Shown: piece after piece, positions 1-9,397 of the stretch | Position numbering within the stretch: the first letter of the stretch is position 1 | How the letters are laid out: each line of letters begins with the position of its first letter | Made by a program: the position numbers and the translations under genes | Assembly (NCBI RefSeq): GCF_002259405.1 | Contig: NZ_NPFW01000004.1 | Location: 124,001-188,000 of the forward strand | Length of the DNA: 64,000 nucleotides | Direction: 5' to 3' | DNA from: Rhodococcus sp. 14-2483-1-2 | Lineage (GTDB): Bacteria; Actinomycetota; Actinomycetes; Mycobacteriales; Mycobacteriaceae | Notes under the pieces: model-generated | Databases searched by the model: none | What the model was told of the DNA's origin: nothing | The model's input: only the letters and a program-made list of their open reading frames with translations

Positions 1-221
1 AGAACGCCGAAGGCGATGAGCAGGCCGACCTCGGCCATGATCTCGCCGAATCCGCCGGTGATCGTGTCGACAGTGGTCGACACTCCCAGCTTCGTCGCCA
101 GTCCCAGGTACGCGGCCCCGAGTACCAGCGAGATCACCGGGTTGAAGTGAAAACGAACGATGAAGACCACCACCGCCAGAACGGCGACGACGGTGTTGAT
201 CACGATCCACATATCGGACAT
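1..221 (-). CDS. GntP-family gluconate:H+ symporter, N-terminal part (cut by window edge)
   Basis: Only the first 73 residues are inside the window; the gene continues beyond base 1. They form a hydrophobic N-terminus with one membrane span (about residues 5-25), the polar stretch RFHFNPVISLVLGAAYLGL, and then TITGGFGEIMAEVGLLIAFG. This order matches the start of GntP/GntT-type gluconate and related sugar-acid permeases, which are 12-14 span proton symporters. ATG at 221 is chosen because a purine-rich GGGAAGAA lies about 7 bases upstream; an in-frame ATG at 260 has no such site. The substrate cannot be told from this fragment. Confidence 0.7.
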   Translation of the reverse strand, partial: MSDMWIVINTVVAVLAVVVFIVRFHFNPVISLVLGAAYLGLATKLGVSTTVDTITGGFGEIMAEVGLLIAFGV

Positions 222-373
222 CGGCGATTCTTCCCGCTGGGTGAGAGTGACCGCTGCCATGGCAGGCGGTTCGGTGTGATCCACCACACTGATACCCACA
301 TTATGGGCATAGATTTACTTCGTGAGCAAGAGCTCGGGCAGCATCGAGCCACGAGCGTCCACCGAGAGCCAGG

Positions 374-934
374 TCAGATCGGCTGCGCGCGCCTGACCGA
401 CAACGCCGCGCGGGAGGCGTCGAGTTCGACAGGTGAACGCACCGCCACCTCCCCGACCCGCAGGATGCCGTCGGACAGCGGTTCCACCCGCAGCCCGCCA
501 CGACCGATCAGTGCCTTGCGTGCGCCGTCGACCACCATGCGGTCCATCCACGCGCAGGGATGGGCCGGTCGCCCGCCCCGGAACCGAATCCAGCCATCAC
601 CGGAATCGAGCTCGAATTCCAGACCGCGCAGTGGGTCGAGCTCGAGACCGCGCACGACGACATTTCGTCGGGCCACCGAGGGATCGGGCACCTCGACACC
701 GAGCACATCCCCCACGGCCTCCCATGCCTCGAGCGACAGAAAGCTCACCGCCGCCTCGGTATGCGCTTTCACACCGAAGAATCGATCGCCGCGGATGCCC
801 TTGTGGGCCACGATCTCGACACTGTCGGGCAGTTCGGTCGGCACATCGGCCGGGCCGTCCTTGGATCTCCCGAAGTACGCGTGCGAGGGCGCCCGCAGCA
901 GCTCCACTATCTGGGCTCGATACTCGAAAGGCAT
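374..934 (-). CDS. MOSC domain protein
   Basis: This 186-residue protein resembles stand-alone MOSC domains, the beta-barrel fold also found at the end of molybdenum cofactor sulfurases, which handles sulfur or Moco through a conserved Cys. Visible features are the HKGIRGDRFFG segment near residue 45, the FLSLEAWEAV segment typical of the family, and a Cys in HPCAWMDRM near residue 137. The frame stays open upstream, but ATG 934 (MPFEYRAQIV) is where family similarity begins. It is divergent from the carboxylesterase with about 74 bases between the starts, so the two probably share a control region. The substrate is unknown. Confidence 0.75.
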   Translation of the reverse strand: MPFEYRAQIVELLRAPSHAYFGRSKDGPADVPTELPDSVEIVAHKGIRGDRFFGVKAHTEAAVSFLSLEAWEAVGDVLGVEVPDPSVARRNVVVRGLELDPLRGLEFELDSGDGWIRFRGGRPAHPCAWMDRMVVDGARKALIGRGGLRVEPLSDGILRVGEVAVRSPVELDASRAALSVRRAQPI

Positions 935-1008
935 GCTCTCGAGTCTGCCCGGTACCGAACCCAGCCGGTTCTTACCCGCGGGTAAGGACGGATCAGTACA
1001 CTCGCGAC

Positions 1009-2553
1009 ATGGCTGTGACGACACGCGTGACCACCACCGACGGCATCATCGAGGGCAAGCCGGTGGGCGACCTCACCACCTGGCGCGGCATCCCCTATGC
1101 CACCCCACCCGTCGGCCCGCTTCGGTTCCGCGCGCCGCAACCGACGCAGCCGTGGACGGGCGTGCGCGACGCCACCGAGTGGGGCAACGCCTCGATTCAG
1201 CACAAGCGCGGCACGATGCTCGCGGTGGGCAAATACCAGCCGTCGAGCGAGGATTGCCTGACGCTCAACGTGTTGGCCCCGAGCGCACCGAGCGCGAGCC
1301 CACGTCCGGTCATGGTGTTCATTCACGGTGGTGCCTACACGCTCGGCACGTCGGCCACCCCGCTGTACGGCGGCGGTTCTCTGGTGCGGCGCTCGCTGAA
1401 GGACGGCGACGGCATCATCTACGTGTCGGTCAACTACCGACTCGGCGCACTGGGCTACCTCGACATGTCCCAGTTCTCCACTCCCGAGCGGCCCTTCGAC
1501 TCCAATCTCGGCCTGCGCGACCAGGTTGCGGCGCTCGAGTGGGTACAGCGCAACATCGCGAACTTCGGCGGCGATCCCAACAACGTCACGATCTTCGGCG
1601 AGTCGGCCGGTGGGAATGCCGTCACCACACTGCTGACGGTTCCCGCCGCGAAAGGGTTGTTCGCCCAAGCCATTTCCGAGAGCTCTGCTCCCGGCATGAC
1701 GGCCACCAAGGAACGCGCCGATCAATGGGCACGCGAGTACGTCGGCTATCTCGGCGGCACGGTCGACAACGCTGCCGAGACGCTGGAGAACGCCGAGGTG
1801 CTGCGGCTCGGCCGGGCCGGCACCAAACTCGGCCTCACCACCCTGCACCGCACTCCGGGTCTGCTTCCGTTCGGCCCGGTGATCGACGGCGACTTCCTCC
1901 CGGTCAGCCCGGTCGAGGCCTATGCGAACGGAACCGCGCACCGCGTCCCACTGATCATCGGTACCAATGCCCGTGAGGGAACACTGTTTCCGAAGTTCCT
2001 CGACGCGCTGCCCACCAACCCCGAGCGCATCACCAAGCTGTTCTCACTGACCGATCCAGACGCCGAAGCCGTGGTCACCTCGGGCTACCGGGGCTACCCC
2101 AACGAGCGGGCGGCCATCGACTTCGGTGGAGACTTCACCTTCTGGAAGCCGTCTCTCGAAGTGGCCGAAGGACATTCGCGTCACGCACCGACGTACTTCT
2201 ACCGGTTCGACTTCGCCCCCAGGTCGATGAAGCTGCTCGGTTTCGACGCCACCCACGGCTTCGAGTTGTTCGCGGTGTTCGGCATCAGCAAGACCTTGTT
2301 CGGCAAGGCGCTGACGGTGGCGGGCGGGCGCAAGGCCTTCGCCGACGTCACAGAGGCCGTGCAGTCTCAGTGGATTACGTTCGCCACCAACGGAAAGCCG
2401 CTCGACTCGTGGCCGGCGTACGACGAATCCGACCGCAAGACATTGATATTCGACACCCGCACGCGGGTACAGAAGGATCCACGGAGCGATCGTCGCAAGG
2501 CGTGGGAAGGCTACCGGGGCTACGACAGCCAGAAGCTCGAACCCGTCACTTGA
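1009..2553 (+). CDS. Type-B carboxylesterase/lipase
   Basis: A 514-residue alpha/beta-hydrolase of the carboxylesterase type-B (cholinesterase-like) family, which hydrolyses carboxylic esters. Family signatures are in the right order: RGIPYATPPVGPLRF near residue 27, EDCLTLNV near residue 81, the oxyanion-hole HGGAY at 106-110, and the nucleophile elbow FGESAGG with Ser199. No signal peptide is visible, so a cytoplasmic enzyme is likely. The frame is open far upstream, but MAVTTRVTTTDG at 1009 is the natural start, since family members begin just before the RGIPYA block. The 3' end overlaps the converging glycosylase gene by 8 bases. The physiological ester is not known. Confidence 0.88.
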   Translation: MAVTTRVTTTDGIIEGKPVGDLTTWRGIPYATPPVGPLRFRAPQPTQPWTGVRDATEWGNASIQHKRGTMLAVGKYQPSSEDCLTLNVLAPSAPSASPRPVMVFIHGGAYTLGTSATPLYGGGSLVRRSLKDGDGIIYVSVNYRLGALGYLDMSQFSTPERPFDSNLGLRDQVAALEWVQRNIANFGGDPNNVTIFGESAGGNAVTTLLTVPAAKGLFAQAISESSAPGMTATKERADQWAREYVGYLGGTVDNAAETLENAEVLRLGRAGTKLGLTTLHRTPGLLPFGPVIDGDFLPVSPVEAYANGTAHRVPLIIGTNAREGTLFPKFLDALPTNPERITKLFSLTDPDAEAVVTSGYRGYPNERAAIDFGGDFTFWKPSLEVAEGHSRHAPTYFYRFDFAPRSMKLLGFDATHGFELFAVFGISKTLFGKALTVAGGRKAFADVTEAVQSQWITFATNGKPLDSWPAYDESDRKTLIFDTRTRVQKDPRSDRRKAWEGYRGYDSQKLEPVT

Positions 2554-3412
2554 GCAGGCGGGACATGCGACGGTCGGCGAGAATCTTGCCGGCCGTCTGG
2601 CACGTCGCGCAGTACTGAAACGAGCGATCGACGTAGGCGACCTCGCGTACCGGATCGCCGCACACCGGGCAGGGAAGTCCGGTTCTGGCGTGCACCCGCA
2701 TCCCCGATCGCTTCTCCCCCTTCAGACGCGCCGCATCCTGCCCGGCCGAGCGGGCCACCGCGTCGGACAGGACAGAACGCATCGCCGCATAGAGCGCCCC
2801 GACGGACTCCGCATCGAGCTTGCTCGACGATGCGAACGGCGACAGCTTGGCGACGTGCAGGATTTCGTCCGAATACGCATTGCCGATGCCGGCCAGCAGG
2901 GACTGATCCACCAACGAGGTCTTCAGTCGTGCGGTGGTGCTGCCGAGGATCTCGGCGAATTCGAGCTCGGTGACCGCCAGCGCGTCGGGTCCGAGCCGCG
3001 CGATACTCGCGACCTGCTGTGGGTCGCGCACCACCCACACCGCCAATCGCTTCTTGGTACCGGCTTCGGTGAGATCGATGGCGGGCGTCGCCCCCTCGGG
3101 GGTGAAGAAGTGGATCCGCAGCGCCAGGGGGCCTTTGCCCGGCTTCGGCGGTGCAACGCTGGGGTTGTCCACCCACCGCAGCCATCCTCCGCGAGAGAGA
3201 TGGGTGATCAGCCAGAGGTCACCGGCTCGGAGGGCCAGATGTTTCCCGAAGCGGGCGGCATCGGTGACGTCCTTGCCCTGCAGCTCGGTGATCGGCGGAT
3301 CGAACGTCTTGAGAACGCTCAGCGCGGCGATGTCGATGCGACCGATCACGGCACCGACGGCATGCTCGCGCAGAAAGCCGGCAAGGGCTTCCACCTCGGG
3401 TAATTCCGGCAT
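2546..3412 (-). CDS. Fpg/Nei-family DNA glycosylase (Fpg2-like)
   Basis: A 288-residue base-excision repair enzyme. It begins MPELPEVE, so after Met removal Pro2 is the Schiff-base nucleophile and Glu3 the catalytic acid of the family. The C-terminus has the zinc finger with Cys248, Cys251, Cys268 and Cys271. The middle ([12 protein letters not shown]) resembles the second, Fpg2-type actinobacterial paralogue more than classical MutM, so the preference for 8-oxoguanine or other lesions cannot be stated. Its stop overlaps the end of the converging esterase, and its start lies only 20 bases from the divergent thyA start, leaving almost no room for separate promoters. Confidence 0.88.
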   Translation of the reverse strand: MPELPEVEALAGFLREHAVGAVIGRIDIAALSVLKTFDPPITELQGKDVTDAARFGKHLALRAGDLWLITHLSRGGWLRWVDNPSVAPPKPGKGPLALRIHFFTPEGATPAIDLTEAGTKKRLAVWVVRDPQQVASIARLGPDALAVTELEFAEILGSTTARLKTSLVDQSLLAGIGNAYSDEILHVAKLSPFASSSKLDAESVGALYAAMRSVLSDAVARSAGQDAARLKGEKRSGMRVHARTGLPCPVCGDPVREVAYVDRSFQYCATCQTAGKILADRRMSRLLK

Positions 3413-3432
3413 GTGTCCAGTATGCAGCTACG

Positions 3433-4242
3433 ATGACCGTCGTGATGGTTCCGACTCCGTACGAAGATCTGCTGCGCCGCATCCTCGATACCGGTACGGC
3501 GAAATCCGACCGCACGGGAACCGGCACCACCAGCGTGTTCGGGCATCAGATGCGCTTCGACCTGGCAGCGGGCTTCCCGTTGATCACCACCAAGAAGGTC
3601 CATCTGAAGTCGATCGTCTACGAGCTGTTGTGGTTCTTGCGCGGAGACTCGAACGCCACGTGGCTGCAGGAGCACGGCGTGAGCATCTGGGACGAGTGGG
3701 CAGCGCCGGACGGTGAACTCGGCCCCGTCTACGGCGTGCAGTGGCGGTCGTGGCCCACCCCGTCGGGCGAGCACATCGACCAGATCAGCCAGGTCATCGA
3801 GACCCTGAAGACCGATCCGGATTCGCGGCGAATGATCGTCTCGGCCTGGAACGTCGGCGAGATCCCGCGGATGGCGCTCCCGCCCTGCCACGCGTTCTTC
3901 CAGTTCTACGTGGCCGACGGCAAGCTTTCCTGCCAGCTCTACCAGCGCAGTGCAGACATGTTTCTCGGTGTGCCGTTCAACATCGCCAGCTACGCACTGC
4001 TCACGCACATGGTGGCGGCGCAGACCGGCCTCGAGGTCGGCGAGTTCGTGTGGACCGGCGGCGATTGCCACATCTACGACAACCACCGCGATCAGGTCAC
4101 CGAGCAGCTCTCACGCGAGCCGTATCCATACCCCATTCTGAAACTGGCGCAACGCAATTCGATCTTCGACTACACCTACGAGGACATCGAGATAGTGGAC
4201 TACCGGCATCACCCGGCGATCAAGGCCCCGGTAGCGGTGTGA
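3433..4242 (+). CDS. thyA: Thymidylate synthase ThyA
   Basis: Classical folate-dependent thymidylate synthase that makes dTMP from dUMP and methylene-tetrahydrofolate. It carries SDRTGTGT near residue 20, the catalytic Cys152 in [14 protein letters not shown], the QRSAD dUMP-binding segment, and the C-terminal [10 protein letters not shown]. Length is 269 residues from ATG 3433. The alternative ATG at 3445 ([10 protein letters not shown]) matches the usual family N-terminus better; neither has a good ribosome-binding site. The stop codon overlaps the dfrA start (GTGA), so the two genes form an operon, a logical pairing because ThyA produces the dihydrofolate that DfrA recycles. Confidence 0.96.
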   Translation: MTVVMVPTPYEDLLRRILDTGTAKSDRTGTGTTSVFGHQMRFDLAAGFPLITTKKVHLKSIVYELLWFLRGDSNATWLQEHGVSIWDEWAAPDGELGPVYGVQWRSWPTPSGEHIDQISQVIETLKTDPDSRRMIVSAWNVGEIPRMALPPCHAFFQFYVADGKLSCQLYQRSADMFLGVPFNIASYALLTHMVAAQTGLEVGEFVWTGGDCHIYDNHRDQVTEQLSREPYPYPILKLAQRNSIFDYTYEDIEIVDYRHHPAIKAPVAV

Positions 4243-4748
4243 GTGCACCGCACTTCGTCGGTCTGATCTGGGCCCAGACCACCGCGGGCGTCATCGGGGA
4301 TGCGGGATCCATCCCCTGGCATGTCCCCGAGGACATGGCTCACTTCAAATCGAAGACGGCCGAGCATCCGGTGATCATGGGCCGTAAGACCTGGGACTCA
4401 CTGCCCGCGAAGTTCCGTCCACTGCCCGGCCGGCGCAACATCGTGGTCACCCGCAACTCCTCGTGGACCGCCGACGGTGCCGAGAACGCATCGAGTGTCG
4501 CCGACGCCGTGGCCCTGGTAGGCGAGAGCCCGGCCTGGGTCATGGGCGGCGGCGAAATCTATCGCAGTGCAATGGATATCGCGACCCACCTGGAGGTGAC
4601 CGAGGTCGATCTCGACGTCGAGGGCGACACGAGGGCTCCCGAGATTCCGGCCGGCTGGGTTGCGACGGCGGGCGAGTGGCAGAACAGCCGGGTCGACGGG
4701 ACCCGATTCCGCTTCGTGGAGTACGGAAAGCCTACCCAACCTTCTTGA
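4239..4748 (+). CDS. dfrA: Dihydrofolate reductase
   Basis: NADPH-dependent reductase regenerating tetrahydrofolate. The 169-residue protein has all the landmarks: [13 protein letters not shown] with the active-site Asp32, [23 protein letters not shown] for NADPH binding, and WVMGGGEIY. It is about 10 residues longer than the mycobacterial enzyme, mostly at the N-terminus. The GTG start at 4239 overlaps the thyA stop by four bases, indicating translational coupling. The target of trimethoprim-type antifolates in relatives is this protein. Confidence 0.95.
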   Translation: MSAPHFVGLIWAQTTAGVIGDAGSIPWHVPEDMAHFKSKTAEHPVIMGRKTWDSLPAKFRPLPGRRNIVVTRNSSWTADGAENASSVADAVALVGESPAWVMGGGEIYRSAMDIATHLEVTEVDLDVEGDTRAPEIPAGWVATAGEWQNSRVDGTRFRFVEYGKPTQPS

Positions 4749-4802
4749 GCGCGTTCAGGATTCCCCCGTCGCGACTGCGAGCGGTGCGTCATCCTGACGA
4801 TC

Positions 4803-5129
4803 ATGGACAAGAAGTCACTCACCGCCCTTGCCCGCCAACAGCTCAAACTTGCAGTCGGCGCGTCGAGTGGCCGCAGTTCGCAGACGGTGTACGGCGGTCA
4901 CCAGCGCCACCTGCGGCAGACGGTCGTGGCTCTGGCCGCAGGCAACAAGCTGGCCGAACACGACCTCTCCGGCGAGTCGACCGTCCTGGTACTCAGTGGC
5001 AAGCTCGAACTGATCTCCGGTGAGCGCTCCTGGAAGGGCTCGACCGGCGACCTTCTCGTCATCCCCGACGCCCGCCACAGCGTCGAGGCCCTCGAAGACG
5101 TGAGCTTCCTGCTGACCGTCGCTATGTGA
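4803..5129 (+). CDS. Small single-domain cupin
   Basis: A 108-residue protein that is almost entirely a cupin barrel: a first motif region with GNKLAEHDLSGESTVLVLSG, and a second with GDLLVIPDARHSVEALEDV. Only a few of the classical metal-binding His/Glu residues are present (His near position 50 and His in DARHSVEA), so it may bind metal weakly or act as a small-ligand sensor. Similar proteins in actinobacteria are called LuxR-family or cupin proteins of unknown role. It stands alone 54 bases after dfrA and ends with an 8-base overlap against the converging stress protein. Confidence 0.75.
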   Translation: MDKKSLTALARQQLKLAVGASSGRSSQTVYGGHQRHLRQTVVALAAGNKLAEHDLSGESTVLVLSGKLELISGERSWKGSTGDLLVIPDARHSVEALEDVSFLLTVAM

Positions 5130-5982
5130 GCGCTTTCCGCACGACCAGCACGGGGCAGTCCGCGGTGTTGACGAGCGCGAAACTCGTGGAGCCCAACAGC
5201 ATTCCACCGAATCCGCCGCGCCCCCGGTTGCCCACCACGATCAACGCTCCGGTTTCGGACAATCCACTCAGAATCCGCACCGGACGGTCCTGAGCGACGA
5301 CGCGCTGTACCTCGACGTCGGGGAACCTCTCCTGCCAGCCGGCGAGGCTCTCTGCCAGCAGAGCCTCCTCACCGTCGGCGATGGCCTGCCAGTCCTTGGG
5401 CGCACGGCCGAACGACTGGGTCAGATCGACATCGGACCACACGTGCACCGCGATCAGCACGGCGCCCCGGGCCGATGCTTCGACGAATGCCCACTCGACC
5501 GCAGCCTGGTTGACGTCGGAGCCGTCGATACCGACGACGACCGGCCCCTCGGCAACCGGGCGACCGTCGATGTCACGGCCTCGCACCACCGCGACCGGAG
5601 AGACGCTGTGCGCAGCCAACGAGAGTGTGACAGCGCCGGTTTCGCTGGCCCCGATCACCAGGAGCTCGGCCTGTGCCGAGACGCCGATGAGAACGTCCAT
5701 CACACCGCCCTCGACGGCGCTCGAGGTCACCTCGAAAGTGGGATCGTCGACGACCAGAGCCGCCAGAGTTTCTGCCGCCACCAGTCTGGATTTGGCCGTG
5801 GCCACGAATTCGGTTGCTTCTCCGGCGAATTCGCTCAGGTCGACCACTCCTGGCATGTCGACGGCTGTGACGATGTGCAATCGCCGATCGCGTCTGCGCG
5901 CACAGAGAGCCGCCCAGATCACCGCCTTGTCCGCTGCCGCGGAACCGTCGATACCGACGATGATCGGTCGAGAGCCTGTCAC
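5122..5982 (-). CDS. Tandem universal stress protein (two UspA domains)
   Basis: A 286-residue protein with two UspA domains, the mycobacterial arrangement. Domain 1 starts PIIVGIDGSAAADKAV, domain 2 VVVGIDGSDVNQAAVEWA near residue 146. The second domain keeps the ATP-binding signature G-2x-G-9x-G-S/T in VGNRGRGGFGGMLLGSTS; the first domain has a weaker version around GASETGAV. Such proteins accumulate in stationary phase, hypoxia or other stress and may bind ATP or cAMP. The start codon is GTG. No clear DosR-type box was seen upstream. It converges on the cupin gene with an 8-base overlap. Confidence 0.9.
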   Translation of the reverse strand: MTGSRPIIVGIDGSAAADKAVIWAALCARRRDRRLHIVTAVDMPGVVDLSEFAGEATEFVATAKSRLVAAETLAALVVDDPTFEVTSSAVEGGVMDVLIGVSAQAELLVIGASETGAVTLSLAAHSVSPVAVVRGRDIDGRPVAEGPVVVGIDGSDVNQAAVEWAFVEASARGAVLIAVHVWSDVDLTQSFGRAPKDWQAIADGEEALLAESLAGWQERFPDVEVQRVVAQDRPVRILSGLSETGALIVVGNRGRGGFGGMLLGSTSFALVNTADCPVLVVRKALT

Positions 5983-6071
5983 GTTTCGGGCCTCCGGTCG
6001 TTGCCCCGCGCACGAGGTCTTCGAGCGTCTGACGAATAGGACTTCAGGCTAGTCGATGGACCCCCGCCCAA

Positions 6072-6106
6072 GCGCCTCTTCGATTCGGATCGAACCGAAG
6101 AGGCGC
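6072..6106. terminator. Hairpin downstream of the desaturase-like gene
   Basis: Perfect 11-base arms (GCGCCTCTTCG and its complement) separated by 13 bases, in the gap between the stop of the 6138 gene and the start of the stress-protein gene. There is no T-run after it on the minus strand. It may act as a terminator, as many actinobacterial terminators lack a T-run, but it could equally be a regulatory hairpin for the stress protein. Confidence 0.5.
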
Positions 6107-6137
6107 CGGTCCCACGGACCCCCCGGGGTATATGGCG

Positions 6138-7043
6138 TCAGCTGGCGCGCAATGCGTTTGCGTACTCCTGGCTTCGCGTGCGGCCGAGCTCGGTAGCGGC
6201 GTTCTGGGCGTCGAGATGATCGAGATAGTCGGCCAGCTGATCGCGGCTGCGTGCTCCGACGCCGAGATCCGTGCGCTCGAAGATGCGCCACTGCGCCAAC
6301 AAGGGACGCAGGACTTCGTCGAGATGGCGCGGTAGATCGTAGATTCCGTCACGCGAGATGAGCATCGCGCTCCGCGCGAACCCCGGCAGGTTGCTGCCCG
6401 GGAGCTGGAAGTTCATGACGACCTCGGTGATCGCCGTGACGGTCAGCGACGGTGCAACGTCGAGCGCCGCGGAGACCAGGTCGGAGAAGAAGCGGACGTG
6501 CAGGTCCTGATCGGCGACGATGCGTCCGAGCAGGCGGTCGGCCACCGGATCGTGGCACTGAGCGGCGGTGTTGCGATGACAGATACTCGAGACCGACTCG
6601 TCCAGGGCGACCTGAGCCAGCGATCGGAGCAGGTGCGCGCCGTTCATCAGGGCGTCGAAACCCACCGTCATGCACTGCGCTCGGGCTCGACCGAGGGCGA
6701 TCGGATCGACGCTGCGGGTGGCCACCAGGTAGTCGGTGACGGCCACTGCGTGCCGGGTCCGTTCGTCGCTCCACTCCGTGAGCCACGACGGCCAGACCCC
6801 GACCTCGGAGGCAGCGGTATCTCGCCGGTACAGCGGAATGTTCTGTTCGACCAACAGAGTGGTCACCAGTGCCGCTTTGGCGGCCTCGGTCAAGGTCGAG
6901 GGCCGCGAACCCCAGTACATCTCGGCCCGAACGAAGTCGGCCGGTTCCCACTGCACGGCTTCGGCGCGATGGCGAGCGAGATTCACCTCGATGGTCGGCA
7001 ACAGTTCTCGCAGAACCGCGAACTGCCCGATGTCACTGCGCAT
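6138..7043 (-). CDS. Acyl-ACP desaturase (DesA) homologue with degenerate di-iron site
   Basis: A 301-residue ferritin-like protein colinear with the soluble acyl-ACP desaturases (mycobacterial DesA1/DesA2, plant stearoyl-ACP desaturase). Recognisable blocks: EQNIPLYRRD (66-75), DERTRHAVAVTDYLV (93-107), LDESVSSICHRNTA (147-160) and ADQDLHVRFF (177-186). Aligned by eye to the plant enzyme, three of the four glutamate iron ligands are replaced (Gln67, Arg95, Gln179); Glu149, His98 and His182 remain. A functional di-iron centre, and so desaturation, looks unlikely. It may bind acyl chains or have another role. It is transcribed alone and divergently from the PucR-type regulator. Confidence 0.75.
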   Translation of the reverse strand: MRSDIGQFAVLRELLPTIEVNLARHRAEAVQWEPADFVRAEMYWGSRPSTLTEAAKAALVTTLLVEQNIPLYRRDTAASEVGVWPSWLTEWSDERTRHAVAVTDYLVATRSVDPIALGRARAQCMTVGFDALMNGAHLLRSLAQVALDESVSSICHRNTAAQCHDPVADRLLGRIVADQDLHVRFFSDLVSAALDVAPSLTVTAITEVVMNFQLPGSNLPGFARSAMLISRDGIYDLPRHLDEVLRPLLAQWRIFERTDLGVGARSRDQLADYLDHLDAQNAATELGRTRSQEYANALRAS

Positions 7044-7378
7044 ACCCGCCCCTTCGCCGCCCGCCTACCCACTCCGAACGACATCAACGTAGGGCCGCCG
7101 AACCCGTGTCGTGGACCCCTTGACGATTGTTTAGGGCAAGTCGCAAGCGGCCGGGGCGCGCGCTCGAGATAGGTCACAACGAATTTTTCCGAAATGGTGG
7201 ATAACGCGTTGATAACAACCTATGATCGACCCTGTTAGAGGCCAGGAAACAAACTTGAAGTACGAAAACGCCGCGGTTTCGTCGGGGATTACATACATTG
7301 AGCCGTGGAAGCGCATCGATACGCGCCGGTAAGTTTGCTCTCCGATGACCTGAAGAATTCAACACGAAGGGTTGATCT
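7044..7378. promoter_or_regulatory. 335-base divergent intergenic region
   Basis: No gene is seen here. The segment from about 7180 to 7300 is clearly more AT-rich than its surroundings. A possible -10 hexamer TATGAT at 7221-7226 would give the PucR-type gene a leader of about 145 bases. Toward the other side, TAAACAAT (minus strand, around 7125-7132) could be part of the desaturase-like gene promoter. Both are guesses by eye. Confidence 0.35.
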
Positions 7379-8611
7379 GTGACCGTTCACAACTCGACTA
7401 GCCTCGGAATCATGGTCGCGGGTCAGCCTGCGTCGGCTCCTCTTCGCGACTTCCGCGCAGTCGCTCGGCTCCTCGTGGGGCACTTCGCCGCCAACACCCC
7501 CTGCGGGTCGTTGCCGGGCGAACAGCTCCACGGCGACGTCACCGAATTCACCGTCAAGTGCATCAGTATTGCCGTGCAGATGCTCGACGAACGGCGTGCT
7601 CCGGCCGAGTCCGACCTGGCCGAACTCCGCGCCAAGGCCAGCCAGTGGGCCCGCGAGGGTGTGCCCCTCGAGTCCGTGCTCAGCGTCTACCACGAGGGCA
7701 TCCAGATCGGCTGGAATCTGGTGTCCAAGAGGGCAGGCGAGGGTGATGCCGCTCAACTGATCGAGGCCGCCCGGATGTTCGTGCTGCTGTCGGAGAAGGT
7801 GTCCATCGCCGCCAGCAAGAGCTACGTCGAGGAGCTCCAGGCGGTCGCCAGCGAGCACCACACGGCAGCACACACCCTGGTGACCTCGCTGCTCAGCGGA
7901 CACAACGCGGTCTCGATGGCCCGTCAGTCCGGCATCGAACTCGCCGACAGTTACCTCGTGCTCGCCATCTCGGTGCCGCCGCACCCCGACGAGAACGACC
8001 CCAACATCCAGAAGACCGTCGCCGCCCGCAGAAAGCTGCGTCGCGTACAGGCCGAACTGGCCACGATCTGCGGCCGCACTCCCCTGTCTCTGCTGAGCAC
8101 CGAGGGTGGCACCGTCCTCATTCCTGGTGTCCACGACGACGAGTGGGTCGAGGCTCTGGTGCATCGCATCGGGACCGCTGCCGAGGTCCCCGTCACCGTC
8201 ACTGCCGAGCAAGCCGCCACCGCGGACATCCCCACTGCAGCCGATCAGGTTCACGAACTGCTGTCCCTGGCCCATCAACTGCACCGCCCGTCCGGCCTGT
8301 ACCGCATGGACGACCTGGTGCTGGAATACCAGCTGACGCGTCCGGGCCCCGGTCGACGCCACCTGACCCAGATCCTCGAGCCGCTCGACTCGTCACCAGA
8401 GCTGCTCGAGACCCTCGAGATCCACATCTCGCACGATCTGAACCGTCAGCGGTCCGCTCGCCAGCTCCATCTGCACACCAACACCGTCGATTACCGACTC
8501 AAGCGGATCGCCCAACTGACCGGGTTCGACCCGACCCGTCCCTCAGGGATTCGACACCTGCAGGCCGCCCTGGTGGCCCGACGGCTCGAATCCTCGCGCG
8601 GCGCAGCGTGA
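7379..8611 (+). CDS. PucR/CdaR-type helix-turn-helix regulator
   Basis: A 410-residue regulator with a C-terminal HTH_30 domain of the PucR/CdaR type: the helix-turn-helix lies in RSARQLHLHTNTVDYRLKRI followed by LTGFDP, and the protein ends RHLQAALVARRL. The preceding part (about residues 20-330) resembles the helical sensor and GGDEF-like regions of actinobacterial members. These proteins usually control catabolic genes, purine, sugar-acid or fatty-acid related, and commonly their neighbours. The start codon is GTG; an internal ATG at residue 12 is possible. It is divergent from the desaturase homologue and 75 bases upstream of the ABC exporter genes, either of which could be a target. Confidence 0.82.
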   Translation: MTVHNSTSLGIMVAGQPASAPLRDFRAVARLLVGHFAANTPCGSLPGEQLHGDVTEFTVKCISIAVQMLDERRAPAESDLAELRAKASQWAREGVPLESVLSVYHEGIQIGWNLVSKRAGEGDAAQLIEAARMFVLLSEKVSIAASKSYVEELQAVASEHHTAAHTLVTSLLSGHNAVSMARQSGIELADSYLVLAISVPPHPDENDPNIQKTVAARRKLRRVQAELATICGRTPLSLLSTEGGTVLIPGVHDDEWVEALVHRIGTAAEVPVTVTAEQAATADIPTAADQVHELLSLAHQLHRPSGLYRMDDLVLEYQLTRPGPGRRHLTQILEPLDSSPELLETLEIHISHDLNRQRSARQLHLHTNTVDYRLKRIAQLTGFDPTRPSGIRHLQAALVARRLESSRGAA

Positions 8612-8686
8612 TCTGAGAACTCCGACCGGTTTCTCGACCCGACGGCAGGTAGCGTCGGAAGTATTCGAGGAGCAGGGGATCGTTGC

Positions 8687-9393
<707 letters not shown>

Positions 9394-9397
<4 letters not shown>

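Noticed and set aside
147-1976. 609-codon plus-strand frame at the left end
   Set aside because: Runs out of frame through the esterase and antisense to the MOSC gene; Arg/His/Pro-rich with no fold.
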